From positions 1,674,001 to 1,738,000 of the forward strand of contig NC_057845.1 in NCBI RefSeq assembly GCF_910594005.1: a stretch of 64,000 nt of DNA, in the 5' to 3' direction. Shown here piece by piece: positions 35,792-47,728 of the stretch (position 1 is its first letter; the number at the start of each line of letters is the position of its first letter). Source of the stretch: Cervus elaphus. Lineage: Eukaryota > Chordata > Mammalia > Artiodactyla > Cervidae. The notes below the pieces were generated by a model. It was not told where the DNA came from. It searched no databases and worked only from the letters and a program-made list of their open reading frames with translations. The position numbers and the translations under genes were made by a program.

Positions 35792-36587
35792 TCAGGATCC
35801 CTCTAGCCTTGAAACAGTGTTCTTGGGGTTTCTCTGGAGTGCCATCAAGGAAATCAAGGCTCCTTTCATGTGTGATGTGCAACTCGGAATTGCTCTGCAC
35901 GCAGTGCAGGGGAATCGGGCCTCATCTCGCGGCGAGGGGGAAGTCTCATGGTTTTTCTCGAGTTGCGGCTGGAACCTGGGTTATATTCTCGAATTACGAC
36001 GGGGATGGCCCTTCCACTCACGTGTTTGTTCAGCGACGTCAGGACTCCTGCCTAGTTGCGAGGGACAACTCGGGATTCTCCTCGAGGCTTGGCAGGGCAA
36101 TTGGGACGCCTCTCCAGCTGAGGCGGGAGACCAAGGGTCCCTTTCCACGTGCCACAGGAATCCTGGGACTCCTATCAAGTTTCACGAGGAGTCAGGCATC
36201 GTCTCCTTTGGAGGCACTGATCTCTGCGTACCTCTGGAATTTTCAAAGGATGTGAGGCCTCCGGTCGCGATGAGGTGGGGAACTAGGTCTTTCTCTGTGG
36301 TCTCCACAGGGGATTCAGACATCCTTTCGTCTTGAGAGGTGCAAGACGAACCTGCATTCAAGTCACTGCAGGGATATCCGGCCTTATTTCGAGTCAGGGC
36401 AACGCAGTGTCCATTCCACTTGAGGCTGCAAACTCAGGGTCCCTCTCACATACCTAGAGCTGAGAGAAGCCTCCTCTTGAGGTGCTTGTGGTAAGGTGGT
36501 ATTCCTCTGGAGTCGAAGCCAGGGACTAACCTCTCATCTCGAGTTGATTTTTCGTCCACGGAGCTCTTTCGTGTGGCTACAGTGACC
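35792..36587 (+). repeat. Monomer M46, class J
   Basis: J markers with ctgggttatattctcgaatt, ccactcacgtg and ctctgcgtacc. The 3-prime part has cttgagaggtgcaagacg and gaggctgcaaac. Confidence 0.95.
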
Positions 36588-37383
36588 TCAGGATCCCTCT
36601 AGCCTTGAAACAGTGTTCTTGGGGTTTCTCTGGAGTGCCATCAAGGAAATCAAGGCTCCTTTTATGTGTGATGTGCAACTCGGAATTGCTCTGCACGCAG
36701 TGCAGGGGAATCGGGCCTCATCTAGTGGCGAGGGGGAAGTCTCATGGTTTTTCTCGAGTTGCGGCGGGAACCTGGGGTATATTCTCGAGTTAGGACGGGG
36801 ATTGCCCTTCCACACAAGTGTTTGTTCAGCGACGGCAGGACTCCTGCCTAGTTACGAGGGACAACTCGGGATTCTCCTCGAGGCTTGGCAGGGCAATTGG
36901 GACGCCTCTCCAGCTGAGGCGGGAGACCAAGGGTCCCTTTCCACGTGCCACAGGAATCCTGGGCCTCCTATCAAGTTTCACGAGGAGTCAGGCATCTTCT
37001 CCTATGCAGGCACTGATCTCCTTGTACCTCTGAAGTTTTCAAAGGATGTGAGGCCTGTGGTCGCCATGAAGTGGGGAACTTGGTCTTTCTCTGTGGTTTC
37101 CACAGGGGATTCAGACACCCTTTCGTCTTGGGAGATGCAAGACGAGCCTGCATTCAAGTCACTGCAGGGATATCCGGCCTTATTTCGCGTCAGCGCATCG
37201 CAGTGTCCATTCCACTTGAGGCCGCAAACTCAGGGTCCCTCTCACATACCTAGAGCTGAGAGAAGCCTCCTCTTGAGGTGCTTGTGGTAAGGTGGTATTC
37301 CTCTGGAGTCGAAGCCAGGGACTAACCTCTCATCTCGAGTTGATTTTTGGTCAATGGAGCTCTTTCGTGTTGCTACAGTGACC
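36588..37383 (+). repeat. Monomer M47, class K
   Basis: K markers with gtgcaactcgg, catctagtggcg, cacacaagtg, gacggcagg, gttacgagg. Private 3-prime half: cttctcctatgcagg, ctccttgtacc, ctgtggtcgcc, cttggtc and gacacccttt. Confidence 0.95.
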
Positions 37384-38178
37384 TCAGGATCCCTTTAGCC
37401 TTGAAACAGTGTTCTTGGGGTTTCTCTGGAGTGCCATCAAGGAAATCAAGGCTCCTTTCATGTGTGATGTGCAACTCGGAATTGCTCTGCACGCAGTGCA
37501 GGGGAATCGGGCCTCATCTCGCGGCGAGGGGGAAGTCTCATGGTTTTTCTCGAGTTGCGGCTGGAACCTGGGTTATATTCTTGAATTACGACGGGGATGG
37601 CCCTTCCACTCACGTGTTTCTTCAGCGACGTCAGGACTCCTGCCTAGTTGCGAGGGACAACTCGGGATTCTCCTCGAGGCTTGGCAGGGCAATTGGGACG
37701 CCTCTCCAGCTGAGGCGGGAGACCACGGTCCCTTTCCACGTGCCACAGGAATCCTGGGACTCCTATCAAGTTTCACGAGGAGTCAGGCATCGTCTCCTTT
37801 GGAGGCACTGATCTCTGCGTACCTCTGGAATTTTCAAAGGATGTGAGGCCTCCGGTCGCGATGAGGTGGGGAACTAGGTCTTTCTCTGTGGTCTCCACAG
37901 GGGATTCAGACATCCTTTCGTCTTGAGAGATGCAAGACGAACCTGCATTCAAGTCACTGCAGGGATATCCGGCCTTATTTCGAGTCAGGGCAACGCAGTG
38001 TCCATTCCACTTGAGGCCGCAAACTCAGGGTCCCTCTCACATACCTAGAGCTGAGAGAAGCCTCCTCTTGAGGTGCTTGTGGTAAGGTGGTATTCCTCTG
38101 GAGTCGAAGCCAGGGACTACCCTCTCATCTAGAGTTGATTTTTGGTCCACGGAGCTCTTTCTTGTTGCTACAGTGACC
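37384..38178 (+). repeat. Monomer M48, class J, 795 bp
   Basis: As M46 with ccctttagcc, attcttgaatt, gtgtttcttcag and a one-base deletion gagaccacggtcc. The tail gggactaccctctcatctag matches M44's apart from one base (M44: atctcg) and leads into class G. Confidence 0.95.
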
Positions 38179-38974
38179 TCAGGATCCCTCTAGCCTTGAA
38201 ACAGTGTTCTTGGGGTTTCTCTGCAGTGCCATCAAGGAAATCAAGGCTCCTTTCATGTTTGATGTGCATCACGGAATTGCTCTGCATGCAGCGCAGGGGA
38301 ATCGGGCCTCATCTCACGGCGAGGGGGAAGTCTCATGGTATTTCTCGAATTGCGGCGGGAACCTGGGGTATATTCTCGAGTTATGACGGGGATGGCCCTT
38401 CCACCCACGTGTTTCTTCAGCGACGTCACCACTTCTGCCTAGTTGCGAGGGACAACGCGGGATTCTCCTCGAGGCTTGACAGGGCAATTGGGATGCCTCT
38501 CCATCTGAGGCGGGAGACCAAGGGTCGCTTTCCACGTGCCACAGGAATCCTGGGACTCCTATCAAGTTTCACGAGGAGTCAGGCATCGTCTCCTTTGGAG
38601 GCACTGATCTCCGCGTACCTCTGGAGTTTTCAAAGCATGTGAGGCCTCCGGTCGCGATGAGGTGGGGAACTAGGTCTTTCTCTGTTGTCTCCACAGGGGA
38701 TTCAGACATCCTTTCCTCTTGGGAGATTCAAAACGAGCCTGCATTCAAGTCACTGCAGGGATATCCTGCCTTATTTCGAGTCAGGGCATTGCGGTGTCCT
38801 TTCCACTTGAGGCCAGAAACTCAGGGTCCCTCTCACATACCTAGAGCTGAGAGAAGCGTCCTCTTGAGGTGCTTGTGGTAAGGTGGTATTCCTCTGGAGT
38901 CGAAGCCAGGGGCTAACCTCTCATCTCGAGTTGATTCTTGGTCCACGGAGCTCTTTCGTGTTGCTACAGTGACC
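38179..38974 (+). repeat. Monomer M49, class G
   Basis: As M45 with private ctctgcagtgcc, gtgcatcacgg and tctcgaattgcgg, and gaagcgtcctc, which recurs in M68 and M73. Confidence 0.95.
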
Positions 38975-39770
38975 TCAGGATCCCTCTAGCCTTGAAACAG
39001 TGTTCTTGGGGTTTCTCTGGAGTGCCATCAAGGAAATCAAGGCTCCTTTCATGTGTGATGTGCAACTCGGAATTGCTCTGCACGCAGTGCAGGGGAATCG
39101 GGCCTCATCTCGCGGCGAGGGGGAAGTCTCATGGTTTTTCTCGAGTTGCGGCTGGAACCTGGGTTATATTCTCGAATTACGACGGGGATGGCCCTTCCAC
39201 TCACGTGTTTCTTCAGCGACGTCAGGACTCCTGCCTAGTTGCGAGGGACAACTCGGGATTCTCCTCGAGGCTTGGCAGGGCAATTGGGACGCCTCTCCAG
39301 CTGAGGCGGGAGACCAAGGGTCCCTTTCCACGTGCCACAGGAATCCTGGGACTCCTATCAAGTTTCACGAGGAGTCAGGCATCGTCTCCTTTGGAGGCAC
39401 TGATCTCTGCGTACCTCTGGAATTTTCAAAGGATGTGAGGCCTCCGGTCGCGATGAGGTGGGGAACTAGGTCTTTCTCTGTGGTCTCCACAGGGGATTCA
39501 GACATCCTTTCGTCTTGAGAGGTGCAAGACGAACTTGCATTCAAGTCACTGCAGGGATATCCGGCCTTATTTCGAGTCAGGGCAACGCAGTGTCCATTCC
39601 ACTTGAGGCCGCAAACTCAGGGTCCCTCTCACATACCTAGAGCTGAGAGAAGCCTCCTCTTGAGGTGCTTGTGGTAAGGTGGTATTCCTCTGGAGTCGAA
39701 GCCAGGGACTAACCTCTCATCTCGAGTTGATTTTTCGTCCACGGAGCTCTTTCGTGTTGCTACAGTGACC
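38975..39770 (+). repeat. Monomer M50, class J
   Basis: J markers with gtgtttcttcag as M48 and cttgagaggtgc as M46; private gaacttgcattc. Confidence 0.95.
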
Positions 39771-40565
39771 TCAGGATCCCTCTAGCCTTGAAACAGTGTT
39801 CTTGGGGTTTCTCTGGAGTGCCATCAAGGAAATCAAGGCTCCTTTTATGTGTGATGTGCAACACGGCATTGCTCTGCACGCAGTGCAGGGGAATCGGGCC
39901 TCATCTAGCGGCGAGGGGGAAGTCTCATGGTTTTTCTCGAGTTGCGGCGGGAACCTGGGGTATATTCTCGAGTTAGGACGGGGATTGCCATTCCACACAA
40001 GTGTTTGTTCAGCGACGGCAGGACTCCTGCCTAGTTACGAGGGACAACTCGGGATTCTCCTCGAGGCTTGGCAGGGCAATTGGGACGCCTCTCCAGCTGA
40101 GGCGGGAGACCAAGGGTCCCTTTCCACGTGCCACAGGAATCCTGGCCTCCTATCAAGTTTCACGAGGAGTCAGGCATCGTCTCCTTTGGAGGCACTGATC
40201 TCTGCGTACCTCTGGAATTTTCAAAGGATGTGAGGCCTCCGGTCGCGATGAGGTGGGGAACTAGGTCTTTCTCTGTGGTCTCCACAGGGGATTCAGACAT
40301 CCTTTCGTCTTGGGAGATGCAAGACGAGCCTGCATTCAAGTCACTGCAGGGATATCCGGCCTTATTTCGAGTCAGGCCATCGCGGTGTCCATTCCACTTG
40401 AGGCCGCAAACTCAGGGTCCCTCTCACATACCTAGAGCTGAGAGAAGCCTCCTCTTGAGGTGCTTGTGGTAAGGTGGTATTCCTCTGGAGTCGAAGCCAG
40501 GGACTAACCTCTCATCTCGAGTTGATTTTTGGTCCACGGAGCTCTTTCGTGTTGCTACAGTGACC
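39771..40565 (+). repeat. Monomer M51, hybrid K/J, 795 bp
   Basis: K to about 40143 (catctagcggcg, gattgccattcc, gttacgagg), then a one-base deletion at cctggcctcc, then class J (ctctgcgtacc, ctggaatttt). The switch truncates the second G-J-K-J unit. Confidence 0.94.
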
Positions 40566-41361
40566 TCAGGATCCCTCTAGCCTTGACACAGTGTTCTTGG
40601 GGATTCTCTGGAGTGCCATCTAGGAAATCAAGGCTCCTTTCATGTTTGATGTGCAACACGGAATTGCTCTGCATGCAGCGCAGGGGAATCGGGCCTCATC
40701 TCACGGCGAGTGGGAAGTCTCATGGTATTTCTCGAGTTGCGGCGGGAACCTGGGGTATATTCTCGAGTTATGACGGGGATGGCCCTTCCACTCACGTGTT
40801 TCTTCAGCGACGTCACCACTTCTGCCTAGTTGCGAGGGACAACTCGGGATTCTCCTCGAGGCTTGGCAGGGAAATTGGGACGCCTCTCCAGCTGAGGCGG
40901 GAGACCAAGGGTCCCTTTCCACGTGCCACAGGAATCCTGGGACTCCTAAGAAGTTTCACGAGGAGTCAGGCATCGTCTCCTTTGGAGGCACTGATCTCCG
41001 CGTACCTCTGGAGTTTTCAAAGGATGTGAGGCCTCCGGTCGCGATGAGGTGGGGAACTAGGTCTTTCTCTGTGGTCTCCACAGGGGATTCAGACATCCTT
41101 TCGTCTTGGGAGATGCAAGACGAGCCTGCATTCAAGTCACTGCAGGGATATCCGGCCTTATTTCGAGTCAGGGCATCGCGGTGTCCATTCCACTTGAGGC
41201 TGCAAATTCAGGGTCCCTCTCACATAGCTAGAGCTGAGATAAGCCTCCTCTTGAGGTGCTTGTGGTAAGGTGTTATTCCTCTGGAGTCGAAGCCAGGGAC
41301 TAAACTCTCATCTCGAGTTGATTTTTGGTCCACGGAGCTCTTTCGTGTTGCTACAGTGACC
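40566..41361 (+). repeat. Monomer M52, hybrid G/other
   Basis: G to cgtcaccacttctgcc with cttgacacag, ggggattctc, catctagg and gcgagtggg, the last three-way set shared in part with M70/M75. Then common sequence with ggaaattggg, cctaagaag, gctgcaaattc and gagataagcc. Confidence 0.94.
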
Positions 41362-42157
41362 TCAGGATCCCTCTAGCCTTGAAACAGTGTTCTTCGGGTT
41401 TCTCTGGAGTGCCATCAAGGAAATCAAGGCTCCTTTTATGTGTGATGTGCAACACGGAATTGCTCTGCACGCAGTGCAGGGGAATCGGGCCTCATTTTCC
41501 GGTGAGGGGGAAGTCTCATGGTTTATCTCGAGTTGTGGTGGGAACCTGGGGTATATTCTCGAGTTAGGACGGGGATGGCCCTTCCACCCACGTGTTTGTT
41601 CAGCGACGTCAGGACTCCTGCCTAATTGCGAGGGACAACTCGGGATTCTCCTCGAGGCTTGGCAGTGCAATTGGGACGCCTCTCCAGCTGAGGTGGGAGA
41701 CCAAGGGTCCCTTTCCACGTGCCACAGGAATCCTGGGACTCCTATCAAGATTCACGAGGAGTCAGGCATCGTCCCTTTTGGAGGCACTGATCTCCGCGTA
41801 CCTCTGGAGTTTTCAAAGGATTTGAGGCCTCCGGTCGTGATGAGGTGGGGAACTAGGTCTTTCTCTGTGGTCTCCACAGGGGGTTCAGACATCCTTTCAT
41901 CTTGGGAGATGCAAGACGAGCTGGCATTCAAGTCACTGCAGGGATATCTGGCCTTATTTCGAGTCAGGGCATCTCGGTGTCCATTCCACTTGAGGCCGCA
42001 AACTTAGGGTCCCTTTCCCATACCTAGAGCTGAGAGAAGCCTCCTCTTGAGGTGCTTGTGGTAAGGTGGTATTCCTCTGCAGTCGAAGCCAGGGACTAAC
42101 CTCTCATCTCGAGTTGATTTTTGGTCCACGGAGCTCTTTCGTGTTGCTACAGTGACC
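41362..42157 (+). repeat. Monomer M53, duplicated unit copy 1
   Basis: Carries the private set ttcgggtttc, cattttccggtgag, gttgtggtggg, ggcagtgcaa, gatttgagg and aacttagggtcc; distinguished from M54 by gcatctcgg. Confidence 0.96.
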
Positions 42158-42953
42158 TCAGGATCCCTCTAGCCTTGAAACAGTGTTCTTCGGGTTTCTC
42201 TGGAGTGCCATCAAGGAAATCAAGGCTCCTTTTATGTGTGATGTGCAACACGGAATTGCTCTGCACGCAGTGCAGGGGAATCGGGCCTCATTTTCCGGTG
42301 AGGGGGAAGTCTCATGGTTTATCTCGAGTTGTGGTGGGAACCTGGGGTATATTCTCGAGTTAGGACGGGGATGGCCCTTCCACCCACGTGTTTGTTCAGC
42401 GACGTCAGGACTCCTGCCTAATTGCGAGGGACAACTCGGGATTCTCCTCGAGGCTTGGCAGTGCAATTGGGACGCCTCTCCAGCTGAGGTGGGAGACCAA
42501 GGGTCCCTTTCCACGTGCCACAGGAATCCTGGGACTCCTATCAAGATTCACGAGGAGTCAGGCATCGTCCCTTTTGGAGGCACTGATCTCCGCGTACCTC
42601 TGGAGTTTTCAAAGGATTTGAGGCCTCCGGTCGTGATGAGGTGGGGAACTAGGTCTTTCTCTGTGGTCTCCACAGGGGGTTCAGACATCCTTTCATCTTG
42701 GGAGATGCAAGACGAGCTGGCATTCAAGTCACTGCAGGGATATCTGGCCTTATTTCGAGTCAGGGCATTGCGGTGTCCATTCCACTTGAGGCCGCAAACT
42801 TAGGGTCCCTTTCCCATACCTAGAGCTGAGAGAAGCCTCCTCTTGAGGTGCTTGTGGTAAGGTGGTATTCCTCTGCAGTCGAAGCCAGGGACTAACCTCT
42901 CATCTCGAGTTGATTTTTGGTCCACGGAGCTCTTTCGTGTTGCTACAGTGACC
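42158..42953 (+). repeat. Monomer M54, duplicated unit copy 2
   Basis: Same private set as M53; gcattgcgg at about 42766 is the only difference found. Confidence 0.96.
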
Positions 42954-43749
42954 TCAGGATCCCTCTAGCCTTGAAACAGTGTTCTTGGGGTTTCTCTGGA
43001 GTGCCATCAAGGAAATCAAGGCTCCTTTCATGTGTGATGTGCAACACGGAATTGCTCTGCACGCAGTGCAGGGGAATCGGGCCTCAGCTCGCGGCTAGGG
43101 GGAAGTCTCATGGTTTTTCTCGAGTTGCGGCGGGAACCCGGGGTATATTCTCGAGTTAGGACGGGGATGGCCCTTCCATACACGTGTTTGTTCAGCGACG
43201 TCAGGATTTCTGCCTAGTTGCGAGGGACAACTCGGGATTCTCCTCGAGGCTTTTCAGGGCAATTGGGATGCCTCTCCAGCTGAGGCTGGAGACCAAGGTT
43301 CCCTTTCCACGTGCCACAGGAATCCTGGGGCTCCTATCAAGTTTCAGGAGGAGTCAGGCATCGTCTCCTTTGGTGGCACTGATCTCCGCGTACCTCTGGA
43401 GTTATCAAAGGATGTGAGGCCTCCGGTCGCGATGAGGTGGGGAACTAGGTCTTTCTCTGTGGTCTCCACAGGGGATTCAGACAGCCTTTCACCTTGGGAA
43501 ATGCAAGACGATCCTGCATTCAAGTCACTGCAGGGATATCCGGCCTTATTTCGAGTCAGTGCATCGCGGTTTCCATTCCACTTGATGCCGCTAACTCAGG
43601 TTCCCTCTCACATACCTAGAGCTGAAAGAAGCCTCCTCTTGAGGAACTTGTGGTAAGGTGGTTTTATTCTGGATTCGAAGCCAGGGACTAACCTCTCATC
43701 CTGAGTTGATTTTTGGCCCACGGAGCTCTTTTGTGTTGCTACAGTGACC
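42954..43749 (+). repeat. Monomer M55, paired with M80
   Basis: Private set ctcagctcgcggctagg, aggatttctgcc, gcttttcagg, cctggggctcc, tttcaggagg, gagttatcaaagg, tcaccttgggaaatgc, gacgatcctgc, gatgccgctaac and gaggaacttg. M80 has the same set. Confidence 0.95.
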
Positions 43750-44544
43750 TCAGGATCCCTCTAGCCTTGAAACAGTGTTCTTGGGGTTTCTCTGGAGTGC
43801 CATCAAGCAAATCAAGGCTCCTTTCATGTGTGATGTACAACACGGAATTGCTCTGCACACAATGCAGCGAAATCGGGCCTGATCTCGCGGCGAGGGGGAA
43901 GTCTCATGGTTTTTCTCGAGTTGCGGCGGGAACCTGGGGTATATTCTCGAGTTACAACGGAGATGGCCCTTCCACACACGTGTTTGTTCAGCGACGTCAG
44001 AACTCCTGCCTAGTTGCGAGGGACAACTCGGGATTCTCCTGCAAGCTTGGAAGGGCAATTGGGATGCCTCTCCAGCTGAGGCGGGAGACCAAGGGTCCCT
44101 ATCCACGTGCCAGAGGAATCCTGGGACTCCTATCAAGTTTCACCAGGAGTCAGGCATCGTCTCCTTTGGAATCACTGATCTCTTCGTACCTCTGGAGTTA
44201 TCAAAGGATGTGAGGCATCCGGTCGCAATGAGGTGGGGAAATAGGTCTTTCTCTGTGGTCTCCACAGGCATTCAGACAGCCTTTCGTCTTGGGAGATGCC
44301 AGCCGAGCCTGCATTCAAGTCACTGCAGGGATATCCGGCCTTATTTCGAGTCAGGGCATCGCGGTGTCCATTCCACTTGAAGACGCAATATCAGGGTCCC
44401 TCTCACATACCTAGAGCTGAGAGAAGCCTCCTCTTGAGGTGCTTGTGGTAAGGTGGTATTCCTCTGGAGTCGAAACCAGGGACTAACCGCTCATCTCGAG
44501 TTGATTTTTGGTCCACGGAGCTCTTTCGTGTTGCTACAGTGACC
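43750..44544 (+). repeat. Monomer M56, paired with M81, 795 bp
   Basis: atcaagcaaatc, gcacacaatgcagcgaaa, gggcctgatc, cctgcaagcttggaagg and gggtccctatcc recur in M81. Past that point: tggaatcac, ctcttcgtacc, a one-base deletion at ccacaggcattc and gaagacgcaatatc. Confidence 0.95.
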
Positions 44545-45340
44545 TCAGGATCCGTCTAGCCATTAAACAGTGTTCTTGGGGTTTCTCTGGAGTGCCATCA
44601 AGGAAATCAAGGCTCCTTTCATGTGTGATGTGCAACACGGAATTGCTCTGCACGCAGTGCAGGGGAATCGGGCCTCATCTCACGGCGAGGGGGAAGTCTC
44701 ATGGTTTTTCTCGAGTTGCGGCGGGAACCTGGGGTATATTCTCGAGTTACGACGGGGATGGCCCTTCCACCCACGTGTTTGTTCAGCGACGTCAGGACTC
44801 CTGCCTAGTTGCGAGGGACAACTCGGGATTCTCCTCGAGGCTTGTCAGGGCAATTGGGAAGCCTCTCCAGCTGAGGCGGGAGACCAAGGGTCCCTTTCCA
44901 CGTGCCACAGGAATCCTGGGACTCCTATGAAGTTTCACGAGGAGTCAGGCATCGTCTCCTTTGGAGGCACTGATGTCCGCGTACCTCTGGAGTTTTCAAA
45001 GGATGTGAGGCCTCCGGTCGTGATGAGGTGGGGAACTAGGTCTTTCTCTGTGGTCTCCACAGGGGATTCAGACATCCTTTCGTCTTGGGAGATGCAAGAC
45101 GAGCCTGCATTCAAGTCACTGCAGGGATATCCGGCCTTATTTCGAGTCAGGGCATCGCGGTGTCCATTCCACTTGAGCCCGCAAACTCAGGGTCCCTCTC
45201 ACATACCTAGAGCTGAGAGAAGCCTGCTCTTGAGGTGCTTGTGGTAAGGTGCTATTCCTCTGGAGTCGAAGCGAGGGACTAACCCCTCATCTCGAGTTGA
45301 TTTTTGGTCCACGGAGCTCATTCGTGTTGCTACAGTGACC
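44545..45340 (+). repeat. Monomer M57, unclassified
   Basis: Start landmark altered (aggatccgtctagccatt). Private gcttgtcagg, gggaagcctc, cctatgaag, gagcccgc, gcctgctc and gaagcgagg; ctcacggcg shared with G. Confidence 0.95.
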
Positions 45341-46136
45341 TCAGGATCCCTCTAGCCTTGAAACAGTGTTCTTGGGGTTTCTCTGGAGTGCCATGAAGGA
45401 AATCAAGGCTCCTTTCATGTGTGATGTGCGACACAGAACTGTTCTGCACGCAGTGCAGGGGAATCGGGCCTCATCTCGCGGCGAGGGGGAAGTCTCATGG
45501 TTTTTCTCGAGTTTCGGCGGGGACCTGGCATATATTCTCGAGTTACGACGGGGATGGCCCTTCCAGCCACGTGTTTGTTCAGCGACGTCAGGACTCCTGC
45601 CTAGTTGCGAGGGACAACTCGGGATTCTCCTCGAGGCTTGGCAGGGCAATTGGGACGCCTCTCCAGCTGAGGCTGGAGACCAAGGGTCCCTTTCCATGTG
45701 CCACAGGAATCCTGGGACTCCTATCAAGTTTCACGAGAAGTCAGACATCGTCTCCTTTGGAGGCACTGATTTCCGCGTACCTCTGGAGTTTTCAAAGGAT
45801 GTGAGGCCTCCGGTCGCGATGAGGTGGGGAACTAGATCTTTCTCTGTGGTCTCCACAGGGGATTCAGACATCCTTTCATCTTGGGAGATGCAAGACGAGC
45901 TTGCATTCAAGTCACTGCAGGGATATCCGGCCTTATTTGGAGTCAGGGCATCGCGGTGTCCATTCCACTTGAGGCCGCAAACTCAGGTTCCCTCTCACAT
46001 ACCTAGAGCTGAGAGAAGCCTCCTCTTGAGGTGCTTGTGTTAAGGTGGTATTCCTCTGGAGTCGAAGCCATGGACTAACCTCTCATCTCGAGTTGATTTT
46101 TGGGCCACGGAGCTCTTTCGTGTTGCTACAGTGACC
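45341..46136 (+). repeat. Monomer M58, unclassified
   Basis: Private catgaagg, gcgacacagaactgttctg, gtttcggcggggacc, ggcatatattc, ttccagccacg, cagacatcg, gatttccgcg, tttggagtc and cttgtgttaagg. Confidence 0.95.
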
Positions 46137-46932
46137 TCAGGATCCCTCTAGCCTTGACACAGTGTTCTTGGGGTTTGTCTGGAGTGCCGTCAAGGAAATC
46201 AAGGCTCCTTTCATGTGTGATGTGCAACACGGAATTGCTCTGCACGCAGTGCCGGGGAATCGGTCCTCATCTCGCGGCGAGGGGGAAGTCTCATGGTTTT
46301 TCTCGAGTTGTGGCGGGAACCTGAGGTATATTCTCGAGTTAAGACGCGGATGGCCCCTCCACCCACGTGTTTGTTCAGCGACGTCAGGACTACTGCCTAG
46401 TTGCGAGGGACAACTCGGGATTCTCCTCGAGGCTTGGCAGGGCAATTGGGACGCCTCTCCAGCTGAGGCAGGAGACCAAGTGTCCCTTTCCACGTGCCAC
46501 AGAAATCCTGGGACTCCTATCAAGTTTCACGAGGAGTCAGGCATCGTCTCCTTTGGAGGCACTGATCTCCGCGTACCTCTGGAGTTTTCAAAGGACGTGA
46601 GACCTCCGGTCGCGATGAGGTGGGGAACTAGGTCTTTCTCTGTGGTATCCACAGGGGATTCAGACATCCTTTCGTCTTGGGAGATGCAAGACGAGCCTGC
46701 ATTCAAGTCACTGCAGGGATATCCGTCCTTATTTCGCGTCAGGGCATCGCAGTGTCCATTCCACTTGAGGCCGCAAAATCAGGGTCCCTCAGACATACCT
46801 AGAGTTGAGAGAAGACTCCTCTTGAGGTGCTTGTGGTTAGGTGGTATTCCTCTAGAGTCGAAGCCAGGGACTAACCTCTCATCTCGAGTTGATTCTTGGT
46901 CCAAGGAGCTCTTTCGTGTTGCTACAGTGACC
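46137..46932 (+). repeat. Monomer M59, unclassified with E/D 3-prime markers
   Basis: gtttgtctgg, gccgtcaagg, gtgccggggaatcggtcc, ttaagacgcgg, gactactgcc. The 3-prime end carries gcaaaatcag and agagttgag (E) and gtggttagg (D), so the frame stop is lost here too. Confidence 0.95.
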
Positions 46933-47728
46933 TCAGGATCCCTCTAGCCTTGAAACAGTGTTCTTGGGGTTTCTCTGGAGTGCCACCAAGGAAATCAAGG
47001 CTCCTTTCATGTGTGATGTGCAACAAGGAATTGCTCTGCACGCAGTGCAGGGGAATCGGTCCTCATCTCGCGGCGAGGGGGAAGTCTCATGGTTTTTCTC
47101 GAGTTGCGGCGGGAACCTGGGGTATATTCTCGAGTTACGACTGGGATGGCCCTTCCACACACGTGTTTCTTCAGCGACGTCAGGACTCCTGCCTAGTTCC
47201 GAGGGACAACTCGGGATACTCCTTGAGGCTTGGGAGGGCAATTGGGACGCCTCTCCAGCTGAGGCGGGAGACCAAGTGTCCCTTTCCACGTGCCACAGGA
47301 ATTCTGGGACTCCTATCAAGTTTCACGAGGAGTCAGGCATCGTCTCCTTTGGAGGCAGTGATCTCCGCGTACCTCTGGAGTTTTCAAAGGATGTGAGGCC
47401 TCCGGTCGCCATGAGGTGGGGAACTAGGTCTTTCTCTGTGGTCTCCACAGGGGATTCAGACATCCTTTCATCTTGGGAGATGCAAGACGAGCCTGCATTC
47501 AAGTCACTGCAGGGATATCCGGCCTTATTTCACGTCAGGGCATCGCGGTGTCCATTCCACTTGAGGCCGCAAAATCAGGGTCCCTTTCACATACCTAGAG
47601 CTGAGAGAAGCCTCCTCTTGAGGTGCTTGTGGTAAGGTGGTATTCCTCTGCAGTCGAAGCCAGGGACTAACCTCTCATCTCAAGTTGATTCTTGGTCCAC
47701 GGAGCTCTTTCGTGTTGCTACAGTGACC
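46933..47728 (+). repeat. Monomer M60, unclassified
   Basis: gccaccaagg, caacaagg, aatcggtcc, cgactggg, gttccgagg, gggatactccttgag, gggagggc, ggcagtgat, ggtcgccatg and gcaaaatcag. Confidence 0.95.

Larger units (their letters stand above)
34730..40140 (+). repeat. Partial four-monomer tandem duplication (G-J-K-J)
   Basis: From about 34.73 kb to 36.96 kb the sequence matches 37.92-40.14 kb at an offset of 3,183 bp. Shared blocks are the ttgagagatgcaagacgaac tail, class G (M45/M49), class J (M46/M50) and the 5-prime two thirds of class K (M47/M51). M48 closes the first unit and carries the same gggactaccctctcatc and ctttcttgttg tail as M44. After the homologous point in M51 (cctggcctcc) the sequence switches to class J, so the second unit is truncated and fused. 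Confidence 0.8.
41362..42953 (+). repeat. Near-identical single-monomer tandem duplication (M53-M54)
   Basis: Two consecutive 796-bp monomers share more than a dozen private variants, among them ttcgggtttc, cattttccggtgag, gtttatctcgag, ggcagtgcaatt, caagattcacg, gtcgtgatg, gatttgagg and aacttaggg. Reading base by base I see only two adjacent differences: gcatctcgg in the first against gcattgcgg in the second. This is the youngest-looking event in the window; the difference sits where M54 reverts to a form found elsewhere, so it may reflect the crossover point or a conversion patch. Confidence 0.92.

Noticed and set aside
41362..42953. M53-M54 as an assembly artefact
   Set aside because: Cannot be decided from sequence. 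The two adjacent base differences argue mildly for two real copies, so it is reported as a duplication with a read-depth test.
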